From positions 1 through 64,000 of the forward strand of contig JALNYV010000003.1 in NCBI GenBank assembly GCA_023229785.1: a stretch of DNA of 64,000 bases, given 5' to 3'. This stretch comes from Candidatus Dojkabacteria bacterium (GTDB taxonomy: Bacteria > Patescibacteria > Dojkabacteria > SC72). A program made the translations under genes and the position numbers. Positions 4,717 to 13,134 of this stretch are shown here, piece after piece (position 1 is the first letter of the stretch; every line of letters starts with the position of its first letter). A model generated the notes under the pieces. It was not told where the DNA came from. It ran no database searches and was given only the letters and a program-made list of their open reading frames with translations.

Positions 4717-5613
4717 ATGACACAAGAAGAGAATAAAGAGTTATTTGTAGAAGCACTTGAAAAAGCCCAAAATTCAAATCATTTTAAAAGAACTGGTTTT
4801 TCTGCTGTTTTGAAAGGACTTAAGGATAACAAAAATGATTTAGGCTACTCTACAGATAGTGTGTCGCATATTGCGTATAGTATAGGTGGAAGAAGAATTA
4901 AAACTACATTAGGTAGATATGTAAGAAGGGTATTAAATATTCAAGCAGATGTTATATATGATTATGACTTAGGTAATTTGGCCGGGTTTTTTACTGCCTT
5001 TAAACTGACTACAGGCAAGTTTAACTTCTTTGTTGTAAATGGAAAAGGTTTGGAAGACAAGTATAGTGAAAATTTTGGTGAAAGTTCTTGTATCTCTGGA
5101 AAAAGTTCGCATTTAACAAAGTTATACGTAGATAACCCAGATAAGGTTTCTCTCCTTTGCTTCGAGCATTCTTTTGGTGAAGGGGTGTCAGGCGTAGAAA
5201 ATGAAATAAGGGCATTGATATGGAAATTAGATAATGGTAAAATTGTGTGTGATAGACCTTACCCAAGCACTTACTTTGCGGTACATGTAATTGAAATGTT
5301 TTGTAAGAGAAATGGGTGGTTTCTTACACAAGAGGAGAAAGGATGTGTTACTTTAAAAGTTGCTCCGGGTACACTAGAAATGCCCTCTATAGATAGTTTC
5401 TATAGGTATGTGGTAAAAAATAATAGGTTAATATTAAGTAATTATAACATATGTGACTGTCGCACATTCAGTGGGCCCGGTGATATGTTTGAAATGAAGT
5501 ATGATTGTGATGGATGTCATAGGTGGATATTTGAAAGTCAATATAAAACAGGTGATAAATATTTTTGTAAAAATTGTTTTGAGATGTTATCAAAACAAAC
5601 AACACTAATTTAA
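4717..5613 (+). CDS. Unknown phage protein, triplicated family, copy 1 (298 aa)
   Basis: ATG 4717 follows GGAGG. It shares a core with the genes at 6861 and 8005. The shared motifs are LGRYVRR (about residue 68), GKGLEDKYSENFG, C-[IM]-[ST]-G, LY-NPDKVSLL, RALIW and DRPYP. The C-terminal 60 residues hold a zinc ribbon (CDGC...CKNC). This copy carries a short insertion (SFGEGVSGVENE) before RALIW. The family occurs in other phages as far as I recall, but I know of no assigned function. The invariant Cys-x-x-Gly and Arg residues suggest an enzyme. It is the first gene after the tRNA block. Confidence 0.75.
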   Translation: MTQEENKELFVEALEKAQNSNHFKRTGFSAVLKGLKDNKNDLGYSTDSVSHIAYSIGGRRIKTTLGRYVRRVLNIQADVIYDYDLGNLAGFFTAFKLTTGKFNFFVVNGKGLEDKYSENFGESSCISGKSSHLTKLYVDNPDKVSLLCFEHSFGEGVSGVENEIRALIWKLDNGKIVCDRPYPSTYFAVHVIEMFCKRNGWFLTQEEKGCVTLKVAPGTLEMPSIDSFYRYVVKNNRLILSNYNICDCRTFSGPGDMFEMKYDCDGCHRWIFESQYKTGDKYFCKNCFEMLSKQTTLI

Positions 5614-5625
5614 CGAAAGGTTTTT

Positions 5626-5841
5626 ATGGTACACATTATCAATCAAGACAACATGGAAGAATCTCTCTCTGATTTTAAGAAAGAACTTTTAACAGATAGG
5701 GGAGATGAGAGAGTGCGAAGATTCTTCGTAGTGGTTGAGTCCCCATTAAAGGAGTTTGCTATCCTATGTGAGAAATATGAATTGGGTGTAGTGAATTGTG
5801 GGCGAAAATGGAATGATAAAGAAGTTTTTGCAATATTTTAA
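5626..5841 (+). CDS. Small protein of unknown function (71 aa)
   Basis: ATG 5626 follows GAAAGG. Acidic N-terminal helix (NMEESLSDFKKELL) then RVRRFFVVVESPLKEFAIL, a beta-strand-helix pattern. No family recognised. It lies between the first member of the triplicated family and the metallopeptidase, with 12-14 base gaps on both sides, so it is part of the same operon. Confidence 0.65.
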   Translation: MVHIINQDNMEESLSDFKKELLTDRGDERVRRFFVVVESPLKEFAILCEKYELGVVNCGRKWNDKEVFAIF

Positions 5842-5855
5842 AAGAAAGGTTTGTA

Positions 5856-6851
5856 ATGAGTCATCAATTAGGGGTGTACTCTTGGCCAAAGAAAGAGAAT
5901 AAGCGAATAGTTGGGAAGAAAGTCTTTAGGAAAGCTCGAAGACTTGTATATGAAAAACTTGATTATGAGGAACTAAAGAAATGCTGTGAGGCCCCGGTAA
6001 AAACCTTAATGGAGCTTACAAAGGGACATAATAAAACACTAGACTATGGTTTTATGAATAATAATTCCAATATTCTAGGTGTGGCACATTTAGACACTGT
6101 TCAACAGTCTTGCCATTTTGCCGTCGTTAACTCAGGTAAAAGAAAACTGATATTTTGCCCTAAACTTGATGACAGAATAGGGGTATATACATTACTCTAT
6201 TTATTGCCTAAATTGGGTGTGAATATTGATATTCTTTTTTCCAACGATGAAGAGAGAGGGGCATCAACGGCATCAAGATTTAAAACAGATAAAAAGTATA
6301 ACTGGATGGTAGAATTTGACAGGAGGGGTGATGATGCGGTAACATATAGATACCGATTTGATGATGTTGTGGAGAAACATTTTATCATTGGGGTGGGCTC
6401 GTACTCTGATATAAGTTCCATGTCTCATTTGGGATGTATGGGATTTAATGTTGGGGTTGGTTATTCTGATGAACATTCTATTAATGCCTATATGGATGTA
6501 GAAATGTACATTAACCAAATAGCGTATTTCTTATTGTTTTACCAGAGTAACAAAGACACTTTTTATGAGCATAAGGAGGTTGCGTATACACATAGGGGAA
6601 GTGAGTATTGTTGGGGAGAAGACAATATACACGATTATGTTGGTGGTTACCATCATAACAGAGTGAATACAAATATTTCAAAGTATAGGGAACAGTTATC
6701 AAAGGCAAAGCACAGTAGGTATAACGGTGTTGGGTATTGGTGCAAAAATTGTAATTCCTATTTAAAGAATGAGGAATTAGAATGCTGTGAAGAAACTGAA
6801 GCAGGGGAAGTTGTGTGTCCCATTTGTTATCTTGAAATGACAGTAATATAA
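5856..6851 (+). CDS. M20/M42-like zinc aminopeptidase with C-terminal zinc ribbon
   Basis: ATG 5856 follows AAAGG. The metal-site pattern of the M20/M28/M42 peptidase clan is complete in order: H78-x-D80 (VAHLDTV), bridging Asp in KLDDRIG (about 105), catalytic Glu-Glu in NDEERGA (132-133), Asp in VEFDRRG (155), and a late His in YSDEHSINAY. The last 45 residues form a zinc ribbon (CKNC...CPIC), which is not part of the family. Such enzymes remove N-terminal residues or split small peptides. The role in the phage is unknown. It sits between copies 1 and 2 of the triplicated family, whose members also end in zinc ribbons. Confidence 0.8.
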   Translation: MSHQLGVYSWPKKENKRIVGKKVFRKARRLVYEKLDYEELKKCCEAPVKTLMELTKGHNKTLDYGFMNNNSNILGVAHLDTVQQSCHFAVVNSGKRKLIFCPKLDDRIGVYTLLYLLPKLGVNIDILFSNDEERGASTASRFKTDKKYNWMVEFDRRGDDAVTYRYRFDDVVEKHFIIGVGSYSDISSMSHLGCMGFNVGVGYSDEHSINAYMDVEMYINQIAYFLLFYQSNKDTFYEHKEVAYTHRGSEYCWGEDNIHDYVGGYHHNRVNTNISKYREQLSKAKHSRYNGVGYWCKNCNSYLKNEELECCEETEAGEVVCPICYLEMTVI

Positions 6852-6860
6852 GGAACCCAT

Positions 6861-8018
6861 ATGGAAATTTTACCAGACAACATACTTAACGAAAAAAGCA
6901 ATTTCTTTAAAAGCATAGTTTTATCTGTTATCGCAGATGGAAACATCACTACTAGTCAATTAAATGTGGCTAACCTCTTACTGGCAACAATAGAAAAAAA
7001 CCCTAACAGTATTGTATTTTCAGATAGGGGTAACGAATACATATCTTATTTGACATCTCCCGTTAGAAGAGCAAGTTCTCCATTGGGGAGGTATGTAAGG
7101 AGAAAACTAGGACTAGATGTATATAATATAAGAGACAGTGACTTAAATGTATTTGTTGATGCCGTTGTTGCCAGAAGAATAATTAAAACTGACAATATTG
7201 ATACATCAAACTTTGTTACTCTAGTAAAGGGAAAAGAAATTGTAGAAAAGTATAAAGAAGGATTTGGTGGGGAAACGTGCATGACCGGCCATAAAGCTAG
7301 GTTTACGAAAATGTACGCTACAAATCCTGATAAGGTTAGCTTGTTATTGTTTACTTGTGGTAAAGTTAAAGCACGTGCTTTGGTTTGGAACACAGATAGT
7401 GGAAAGGTTGTGCTTGATAGAATATACCCTAATAATGGATTTCATGTTTCTGTAATACAAGATTTTGCAAAGAATAGGGGGTGGTTGTGTAGATTTGATA
7501 ATAGACCTTTTGGCCAAGGAAATCAATATGATATTTATGGAAGAAAACACTGTCAGTTAGATGGAAATGCCTACTGTGTTACATTGAGTTTAAAAGATGT
7601 TCATTATATCCCATATTCCGATACTTTTGCTTATGGCCGCATTAAAGATGAGGTGCTTACTGCCACAAACAAAATAGAGAAAGATTGTACAAATTATGTA
7701 CAGTTGTTTAATACAGATGGTCATCTTGAATTTATCTTAAAAAACTATGTATGTGAAATGTGTGGTTATTTTATGCCACGAAGTGCTATTTATGTTTCAG
7801 ATACTGAAAGCTTTTTATGTGGGGATTGCTATAGAAAACAATTTAAATCATGTTCTTATTGTGGTTGTGAGATAAATACATTTAACCAAATAAGGAACAC
7901 AGATTATATTTTTGTAGATAATATTTGTTACTGTATGAAATGTGCAATAAAATATGGTCATGAGGTGCCACATGACCATACTGAAAACCTTGTGGGGGTT
8001 GCTGATGCTAACTTTTGA
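6861..8018 (+). CDS. Unknown phage protein, triplicated family, copy 2 (385 aa)
   Basis: ATG 6861 follows AAGGAA. The core is shared with 4717 and 8005: LGRYVRRKLGL, GKEIVEKYKEGFG, CMTG, KMYATNPDKVSLLLF, KARALVWNTDSGKVVLDRIY. This is the longest copy, with extra C-terminal zinc-binding clusters (CEMC, CGDC, CSYCGC, CMKC), about eight cysteines suggesting two ribbons. Closest to copy 3 in the core. Function unknown. Confidence 0.75.
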   Translation: MEILPDNILNEKSNFFKSIVLSVIADGNITTSQLNVANLLLATIEKNPNSIVFSDRGNEYISYLTSPVRRASSPLGRYVRRKLGLDVYNIRDSDLNVFVDAVVARRIIKTDNIDTSNFVTLVKGKEIVEKYKEGFGGETCMTGHKARFTKMYATNPDKVSLLLFTCGKVKARALVWNTDSGKVVLDRIYPNNGFHVSVIQDFAKNRGWLCRFDNRPFGQGNQYDIYGRKHCQLDGNAYCVTLSLKDVHYIPYSDTFAYGRIKDEVLTATNKIEKDCTNYVQLFNTDGHLEFILKNYVCEMCGYFMPRSAIYVSDTESFLCGDCYRKQFKSCSYCGCEINTFNQIRNTDYIFVDNICYCMKCAIKYGHEVPHDHTENLVGVADANF

Positions 8019-9081
8019 ACAAAAACAAAAGATGTTTATTGATTGGTTTAAGTTCTTTTATAGGAATAGGAGTTCCTTCATTTGTTCCTCACACTCCTAC
8101 GATTCCGTAAGAACAGTAAAGGATTGCATTATTAACAATATTGGAAACTACTACCCAACCTTTTCTGGAGAAAAACCTTCTAGCACAATAAGCTATTACC
8201 CCTATGAAAGAAGAAAGGCGGAGCACAAGGAAGGTGATGAGAGCAATCCCAAATTTAGAATAGAAACCACAATGGGGAGGTTTTTAAGCAGACAATTTAA
8301 GTTGGCAGATTGGATTTGTGGGTTGTTTGCGGCTGTTGCTGACACAAATATGGAAAATGCTGACCAAAATATAAGTATTGTGTCAGGAAAAGCAATTATA
8401 CAAGCATATAAACAGGGTTTTGGTAAGAAGACGTGTATGACAGGAGCAAGTGCTAGACATACAAAACTATATGCTATAAACCCCGATAAGGTGGGACTGT
8501 TACTGTATGATGGTGAATCAAAAGCGAGGGCTTTAGTATGGAAAACAGATGAGGGAAAGATATTTTTAGACAAGATATATTGTGGTGCAGCTAATCAAAG
8601 GGCCATTAGATTTCTTATAAAACAATTTGCTTTTAACAGGGGTTGGTATGTTGATGGGGTGCATACAATAACATTAAAATGTAAAGGAATACGTAATTTT
8701 CCTTATATTGATACTTTTCGTTGGGGTAAATACGACGGTGATTCTTTAACTTTAGGCAACACACACATAAACGGGTATAATGTGGACTTATCCCACACTG
8801 AAGGGGGAGAGGTTTATTGGAGATTTTGTAGTGTGTGCAAGGGTAGTCGTTTTCTAAATGTTGTATATGTTACACTACCTAGGCATAAGTTAGGAACTGA
8901 AGTGTCTATGTGCCAAGGCTGTATACAAAAGTATGGTAAAGCAACCGACGAAAAACAGTCAGAAATTAGGAAGATGATTTATAGCAGACATTATACTCCA
9001 GTAAAAGTACCTAATAGTAATGATAATTGGAAGGAGGTTTTATGTATGAATGCGGAAAAGATAAAGAAAGTGATAAAATAG
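8005..9081 (+). CDS. Unknown phage protein, triplicated family, copy 3 (358 aa)
   Basis: The open frame starts at 7954, but the likely start is ATG 8005 after GGGGG, overlapping the previous gene by 14 bases. Core motifs: GRFLSRQ, GKAIIQAYKQGFG, CMTGASARHTKLYAINPDKVGLLLY, written here in part, then KARALVWKTDEG and LDKIY. The C-terminal ribbon is CSVC...CQGC. LGRYVRR is degraded in this copy, suggesting divergence of role. The next gene starts inside its 3' end. Confidence 0.75.
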   Translation: MLTFEQKQKMFIDWFKFFYRNRSSFICSSHSYDSVRTVKDCIINNIGNYYPTFSGEKPSSTISYYPYERRKAEHKEGDESNPKFRIETTMGRFLSRQFKLADWICGLFAAVADTNMENADQNISIVSGKAIIQAYKQGFGKKTCMTGASARHTKLYAINPDKVGLLLYDGESKARALVWKTDEGKIFLDKIYCGAANQRAIRFLIKQFAFNRGWYVDGVHTITLKCKGIRNFPYIDTFRWGKYDGDSLTLGNTHINGYNVDLSHTEGGEVYWRFCSVCKGSRFLNVVYVTLPRHKLGTEVSMCQGCIQKYGKATDEKQSEIRKMIYSRHYTPVKVPNSNDNWKEVLCMNAEKIKKVIK

Positions 9082-9275
9082 TAGGGGCAACAATGACGGT
9101 GCGGGAACTTAGAAAGATATTAAATTCTTTCCCAAGTAACACTCCCATAGGGGTTTATGATGATGGGAAGTTTATTCCTCTTTATGAAAGGGATTTTTGT
9201 CTCTGTCGGGGGAACATTAAAACAGGAGAAATTGTTGAGTTCTTAGGGATGGTATGGCTTAAAGACGAAAAATAA
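9042..9275 (+). CDS. Small protein of unknown function (77 aa)
   Basis: ATG 9042 is chosen because AAGGAGG ends seven bases upstream; the frame itself opens earlier. The motif TVRELRKILNSFPSNTPIGVYDDG is of a type common in small phage proteins, where a helix is followed by a two-strand unit ending in V-x-x-DG. Two cysteines sit in FCLCRG. Function unknown. It overlaps the third member of the triplicated family. Confidence 0.7.
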   Translation: MYECGKDKESDKIVGATMTVRELRKILNSFPSNTPIGVYDDGKFIPLYERDFCLCRGNIKTGEIVEFLGMVWLKDEK

Positions 9276-9283
9276 GGAGTAGT

Positions 9284-9694
9284 ATGCAAAAACAACAAGC
9301 ATTAGCTGTCGCTTCTACAAAGACTGCAGTATTGCAAGAACACCCCCAATATTTATTGGAGTTGTTTATCCGACTTCGACAATTTACTGACTTATCTCTA
9401 AAAGATAGCATTTCAGTAGTTTTAGGAATGAGTAGAGAAAGTGAATTTAAAGTAAATTATCAAGACATTCCGCAACTAATAAACACCTATGACAATATAA
9501 CAAACCAAGATAAAGGAGCCTACCAAAAAGTAATAGAAACTTTAAAATCTTTTTACACCCAACCACATAGTCAGTTGGCTAATTTATTGTGGGTTGAACT
9601 GTATCTTAACAACTATAGACATTCATTCAATGAAAACTTATTTATGAATGAGTATGTTAAACTTTGTAACTATTTAATAAAAAAGGAGAACTAA
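9284..9694 (+). CDS. Helical protein of unknown function (136 aa)
   Basis: ATG 9284 follows TAAGGAG. Predicted all-helical (LLELFIRLRQFTDLSLKD; YQKVIETLKSFY; LANLLWVELYLNNY). No signal peptide, cysteine or known motif. The stop TAA shares its last base with the ATG of the next gene, so the two are coupled. Confidence 0.7.
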   Translation: MQKQQALAVASTKTAVLQEHPQYLLELFIRLRQFTDLSLKDSISVVLGMSRESEFKVNYQDIPQLINTYDNITNQDKGAYQKVIETLKSFYTQPHSQLANLLWVELYLNNYRHSFNENLFMNEYVKLCNYLIKKEN

Positions 9695-10185
9695 TGGACA
9701 ATATTAGTAAAAAAATTGAAAAAATGTGTAGTAATTATAAGGGCATGACTAATACAAATTATATACTTTGGGCAGGGACTATTCTTACCGCCCTATCTGG
9801 TATTTGGTTAATGTCAGGTACAATGGCGATATTTGATACATTTGGGAGAGTAACTTGTAGCTTGTTTATACTATCTAGCCTTCTTGGAATAATGTATTTT
9901 ATAAAAATATTAAGAGATATTCTAGACATCTATTGGTGTTGTACGGAGCAATATAAATTGGTGGCAACTCTTATAGATGTATTGGATAGCGAACACCATA
10001 AGTTGTCATCAATTCTTATGGATAAGCCAAATAACAAAACAAAAGAGCAAGCGCACATACCTAAAGGCATAGGAATGACTCTACCTCCGCCTCCGCCGCC
10101 GCATGCTCCAAAGTATGAGCACCATATTAAAACTGACAAACATAAAAGGCCCAGCAAAAGTAAGGGTAAAAATGGAACCAATTGA
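9694..10185 (+). CDS. Two-helix membrane protein with proline-rich tail (163 aa)
   Basis: ATG 9694 with AAAAAGGAG upstream. Two membrane segments (about residues 22-43 and 53-72) are followed by a cytoplasmic-type helix with CC and then a run of seven prolines (TLPPPPPPPH-like, residues 129-137) and a basic tail (HIKTDKHKRPSKSKGKNG). The layout of an inner-membrane anchor with a proline spacer and lysine-rich end could tether nucleic acid or protein to the membrane. It resembles a holin only in size. Function unknown. Confidence 0.65.
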   Translation: MDNISKKIEKMCSNYKGMTNTNYILWAGTILTALSGIWLMSGTMAIFDTFGRVTCSLFILSSLLGIMYFIKILRDILDIYWCCTEQYKLVATLIDVLDSEHHKLSSILMDKPNNKTKEQAHIPKGIGMTLPPPPPPHAPKYEHHIKTDKHKRPSKSKGKNGTN

Positions 10186-10669
10186 AATGTTAATTCAGTT
10201 GAATGGTAACCAAGAAAAGATAAAAGCCTTTTCCTATGTTGTAGAAAGTGTAGAACAAGCAGGAATTTCGTTTTGTGGTGCTGTGTTTCTGCCTCAAGAA
10301 CGTATTATAATGAATTTTTTAATGGATAGTATAGTAAAAAGATTAAGTCAAATAGCATATAAGTATGTACCATTTTTTGTTTCTGGTGAATATAAAATTG
10401 TTAGCTTTAAGGATTACTTAGAGGATATTTTATATTGTAGTATTGACACCAACCCATTTGATTTACTTATTAAGAGAAAGGTTGAGGATACTAAGTTTTA
10501 CACTACATGTATAGATTTTAAAGGGAAATCAGGAATTATAGTCTATATGCTAGAAGACGGTACACCAGTAATCTCATTACAAGGAATTGATTCTATCTTT
10601 ACATTACTAGTCTTGTTAGATGGTGCACACAAACGTAATTCAGGAGGAAAATCAACATGTATGCTATAA
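10172..10669 (+). CDS. Protein of unknown function (165 aa)
   Basis: The frame is open from 10103, but ATG 10172 is preceded by TAAGGGT and overlaps the previous gene by 14 bases, the usual spacing here. The protein starts MEPIEMLIQLNGNQEK and has alternating helices and strands. A hydrophobic strand (SGIIVYMLEDGTPVISLQG) lies late. No family recognised. Confidence 0.65.
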   Translation: MEPIEMLIQLNGNQEKIKAFSYVVESVEQAGISFCGAVFLPQERIIMNFLMDSIVKRLSQIAYKYVPFFVSGEYKIVSFKDYLEDILYCSIDTNPFDLLIKRKVEDTKFYTTCIDFKGKSGIIVYMLEDGTPVISLQGIDSIFTLLVLLDGAHKRNSGGKSTCML

Positions 10670-10770
10670 AATTTGATGTGTTAGTGGCAGCAGACCCAAA
10701 CAGTGAAGTTGTTAAAACAATGGTTTATTTTTTGATAAACCTAGCCGCGTTAGGCGTTTATGGAGAATAA
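10657..10770 (+). CDS. Very small predicted membrane protein (37 aa)
   Basis: AGGAGG (10642-10647) precedes ATG 10657, and the frame runs 37 codons to TAA 10768-10770. The product starts MYAIKFDVLVAADPNSE and ends in one hydrophobic helix (VVKTMVYFLINLAALGVYGE). The good ribosome binding site and the overlaps on both sides support it as a real gene. Function unknown. Confidence 0.6.
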   Translation: MYAIKFDVLVAADPNSEVVKTMVYFLINLAALGVYGE

Positions 10771-10771
10771 A

Positions 10772-11152
10772 GTGAATAAAAAAGTGTTAAAATGTGGTGA
10801 TATTGATATAATATTACCCAGAAGTAGAAGAGATGGAGCAGAGGTAGAATATGATGATGGAACAAATTCATTTATCCGGTGTTTAGGTAATATGATAAGC
10901 AGGTCTTTAAACAACCCTGTGTTACAATTGCACTACCTATCTTTGCTACACACAGGAAAACCATTTTATGTTATTGACTCTAATAAAGATGTGATGGTTA
11001 CAGAGTTTATAAAAGTCATTAAGGAGTCCATTCAACTTATTGAAAACCCTGATGAAAGTAAAAACACCGGAAATGGTGGGGATATAAAAGATATTATTGA
11101 TGAGGTTGAGAAAAAGATTAGGAAATCTGGGGAAGAAAATGGAACAGAGTAA
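10772..11152 (+). CDS. Protein of unknown function (126 aa)
   Basis: Two starts are possible: ATG 10760 and GTG 10772. GTG 10772 is preferred because GGAG lies six bases upstream and the preceding gene stops at 10770. Starts MNKKVLKCGDIDIILPRSRR. The C-terminal part is charged and probably disordered or coiled (DESKNTGNGGD; IIDEVEKKIRKSGEE). No family recognised. Confidence 0.65.
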   Translation: MNKKVLKCGDIDIILPRSRRDGAEVEYDDGTNSFIRCLGNMISRSLNNPVLQLHYLSLLHTGKPFYVIDSNKDVMVTEFIKVIKESIQLIENPDESKNTGNGGDIKDIIDEVEKKIRKSGEENGTE

Positions 11153-11540
11153 CTTATACTTCTATGCTTCTGGTTCATTAGTTAAAGAAGGGGATATTGT
11201 ACTATATGTAAGAGATTTTAATAGTTCTGTATATCCTTTAACAAAATTCTCAACTTTGTTGAATCAAGTCTATTTTTCCATAGCTTCTATACATAGCTTA
11301 AAAGATGGTGTTTGGATTGTCTACGCCAATAGTTATCTTCCCTATAAGATAGCTTCTTATGCTGCCAAAAGTAATTCTTTTAGAAATATTGTTGACAACA
11401 GCGTTTTCTTGATAGGGAGAAAAGAAGAGATGGACAGAGTTAGATTTAGTTATTTAGAGAAACCAATTTTTAAATGTGACTATGAAATATCAGAAGTAGC
11501 CATAAAAGCGTGGAAGGAAGCAACCCCTAACGGAGGTTAA
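11139..11540 (+). CDS. Protein of unknown function (133 aa)
   Basis: ATG 11139, preceded by GGGGAAG, is preferred over the upstream in-frame ATGs at 11097 and 11100, which lack a site. Starts MEQSNLYFYASGSLVKEGD. Predicted mixed alpha/beta, with no cysteine motif or membrane segment except a weak hydrophobic stretch (VYFSIASIHSL). Followed at once by the GGAGG of the RuvB-like gene. Confidence 0.65.
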   Translation: MEQSNLYFYASGSLVKEGDIVLYVRDFNSSVYPLTKFSTLLNQVYFSIASIHSLKDGVWIVYANSYLPYKIASYAAKSNSFRNIVDNSVFLIGRKEEMDRVRFSYLEKPIFKCDYEISEVAIKAWKEATPNGG

Positions 11541-11541
11541 A

Positions 11542-12696
11542 ATAGAATTAATTATAATATTTGTAATCGTAGCTTTGCTGTGTACTATTGGGCTTAAAAA
11601 ACCCAAAGTGGTTCCAAAAGAGGTTGATGCTCCTCCAGAAGAAGTTATGCCTACTTTTTGTGCTAAACTGACAGAGACTTACTTAACTTTGTCAAATTAT
11701 GTTGGCCAGACGAATAATGTAGAATACTTAAATGGACATATAAGGTTGTGTGTTGAGAACAATAAACCTCTCCCTCATGTAATTCTTTGGGGACACGGGG
11801 GATTGGGAAAATCTACTTTAATCAAGGCAACTGCGCATGAACTAGGATGTAGGTTTTTTGAAATAATACCCGCCAACATGAGAACAGTAAAAGATTTATT
11901 TGGGTTGCTCTTTAGTAAACAGTGCCCATCTTGTGGTGGGGTTAATCCCTTTAGTACAAACAAGTGTCTACATTGTAGGCAGAACATTTCTATTTATTTT
12001 ACTCCTGTTTTAAAGATTGTAGAAAAGGATATAATTTTCTTTGAAGAGTGTCATGGATTAAGGACGGAAATTGAAGAGGCACTATATTCGCTTATGCAAG
12101 ATAGTTATATAATGTTAAGGTATAATGGTGTTGACCAACGAGTTATGATTCCTCCGGTGACAATCGCAGGAGCAACAACAAAACTTGGGGATTTAAATAA
12201 ACCTTTCAGAGATAGGTTTAAAATAGACATACACCTTAACCCCTATACGGATGAAGATATAGTGAAAATTATAAAAACATATTGTAAAATGAAGGATGTG
12301 GTAATACATGATGAAGCAGCAGAACATATATCAAAAATTTCCTATGGTATCCCCAGAATAGCTAAGAAATACGTGGATGATTCAATTACAAGGGGGAAGG
12401 AAGTGACCAAAACAACACTTGATAGTATTCTATACTTGAAAGGTGTTGATAGCAATGGATTGGATAACATATGTAGGAACATTTTGAGCTATATCCATAA
12501 TAGAAATCAAGCAGGAATGGCAGCAATTGCTGCTTCTGCTGGAATAACTGCTAACGAATATGAGGAGGTTTATGAACCTGCCTTGTTGTACAATGAACTC
12601 ATTTGGCAAGGGAACAGAGGTAGGGTGTTGACTCCAAAAGCCTTAGACGTATATTTTAATGGTTGTAAATGTAAATATTGTGTAAGAAAGGATTAG
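11542..12696 (+). CDS. RuvB-like AAA+ ATPase with zinc ribbon and possible membrane anchor
   Basis: Matches the RuvB family layout. YVGQ leads to Walker A GHGGLGKST, then a Walker B-like FFEECHGL, sensor-1 GATTKLGDLNKPFRDRF, and a C-terminal winged helix with KGVDSNGLDN and RGRVLTP. RuvB is a DNA-pumping motor in branch migration; clamp-loader ATPases are related. Unusual is a four-cysteine ribbon (CPSC...CLHC) inserted between Walker A and B. The first conventional start is TTG 11575, which has no ribosome binding site. GGAGG at 11532-11536 instead points to ATA 11542, which adds IELIIIFVIVA and completes a membrane helix. I give the longer form. No RuvA or RuvC partner was recognised. Confidence 0.75.
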   Translation: MELIIIFVIVALLCTIGLKKPKVVPKEVDAPPEEVMPTFCAKLTETYLTLSNYVGQTNNVEYLNGHIRLCVENNKPLPHVILWGHGGLGKSTLIKATAHELGCRFFEIIPANMRTVKDLFGLLFSKQCPSCGGVNPFSTNKCLHCRQNISIYFTPVLKIVEKDIIFFEECHGLRTEIEEALYSLMQDSYIMLRYNGVDQRVMIPPVTIAGATTKLGDLNKPFRDRFKIDIHLNPYTDEDIVKIIKTYCKMKDVVIHDEAAEHISKISYGIPRIAKKYVDDSITRGKEVTKTTLDSILYLKGVDSNGLDNICRNILSYIHNRNQAGMAAIAASAGITANEYEEVYEPALLYNELIWQGNRGRVLTPKALDVYFNGCKCKYCVRKD

Positions 12697-12698
12697 GT

Positions 12699-12914
12699 AT
12701 GGGATACATGCAAGCAAGAATAAGCAGATGGGATGTTACCCATAATACTATGCAATTAAAAGATGTCCTAGACGATGTGCAAAAGGAAATTATGCGTGAA
12801 ATTAATGAACAACTTCCAGTTGACACTGAAGATGAAGATAATTATATAGTAATTGAAATGGATAATTTTTATAATGGTTTCACTAGTATTTTGATATCCC
12901 CAAGGAGGGATTAG
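12699..12914 (+). CDS. Small protein of unknown function (71 aa)
   Basis: ATG 12699 (MGYMQARISRWDVTHN) follows AAAGGATTAGG; ATG 12708 is an alternative. Acidic middle (DTEDEDNYIVIEMD) and a strand-like end (GFTSILISPRRD). No family recognised. It is packed between the RuvB-like gene and the next small gene with 1-3 base gaps. Confidence 0.6.
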   Translation: MGYMQARISRWDVTHNTMQLKDVLDDVQKEIMREINEQLPVDTEDEDNYIVIEMDNFYNGFTSILISPRRD

Positions 12915-12915
12915 T

Positions 12916-13134
12916 ATGAAATATCTAATTATTCAGATATCCCGACGTTCCTTAAAACCGTATGATACAGATTTATATGAGAGTGTTGAGTATGTGATAG
13001 AGGAAGAAAATTATGATAAGTTGTTAAGCCTCCATTTAGATTATCTTTACTGTGACCTCCATTGTGTGGGGGTGTACAACTCCGTAATAGAGGCCGGAAA
13101 AGCCTTACTAAAAATGCCTAAAAAGGAGACCTAA
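12916..13134 (+). CDS. Small protein of unknown function (72 aa)
   Basis: ATG 12916 follows AAGGAGG. Starts MKYLIIQISRRSLKPYDTD and continues with an acidic stretch (VEYVIEEENYDKLLSL). Predicted alpha/beta. The stop shares a base with the ATG of the phosphoesterase gene. Confidence 0.65.
   Translation: MKYLIIQISRRSLKPYDTDLYESVEYVIEEENYDKLLSLHLDYLYCDLHCVGVYNSVIEAGKALLKMPKKET

Noticed and set aside
8005..8018. A frameshift joining the second and third members of the triplicated family
   Set aside because: The 14-base overlap contains its own ATG with an upstream G-rich site, and both proteins have complete N- and C-terminal parts.
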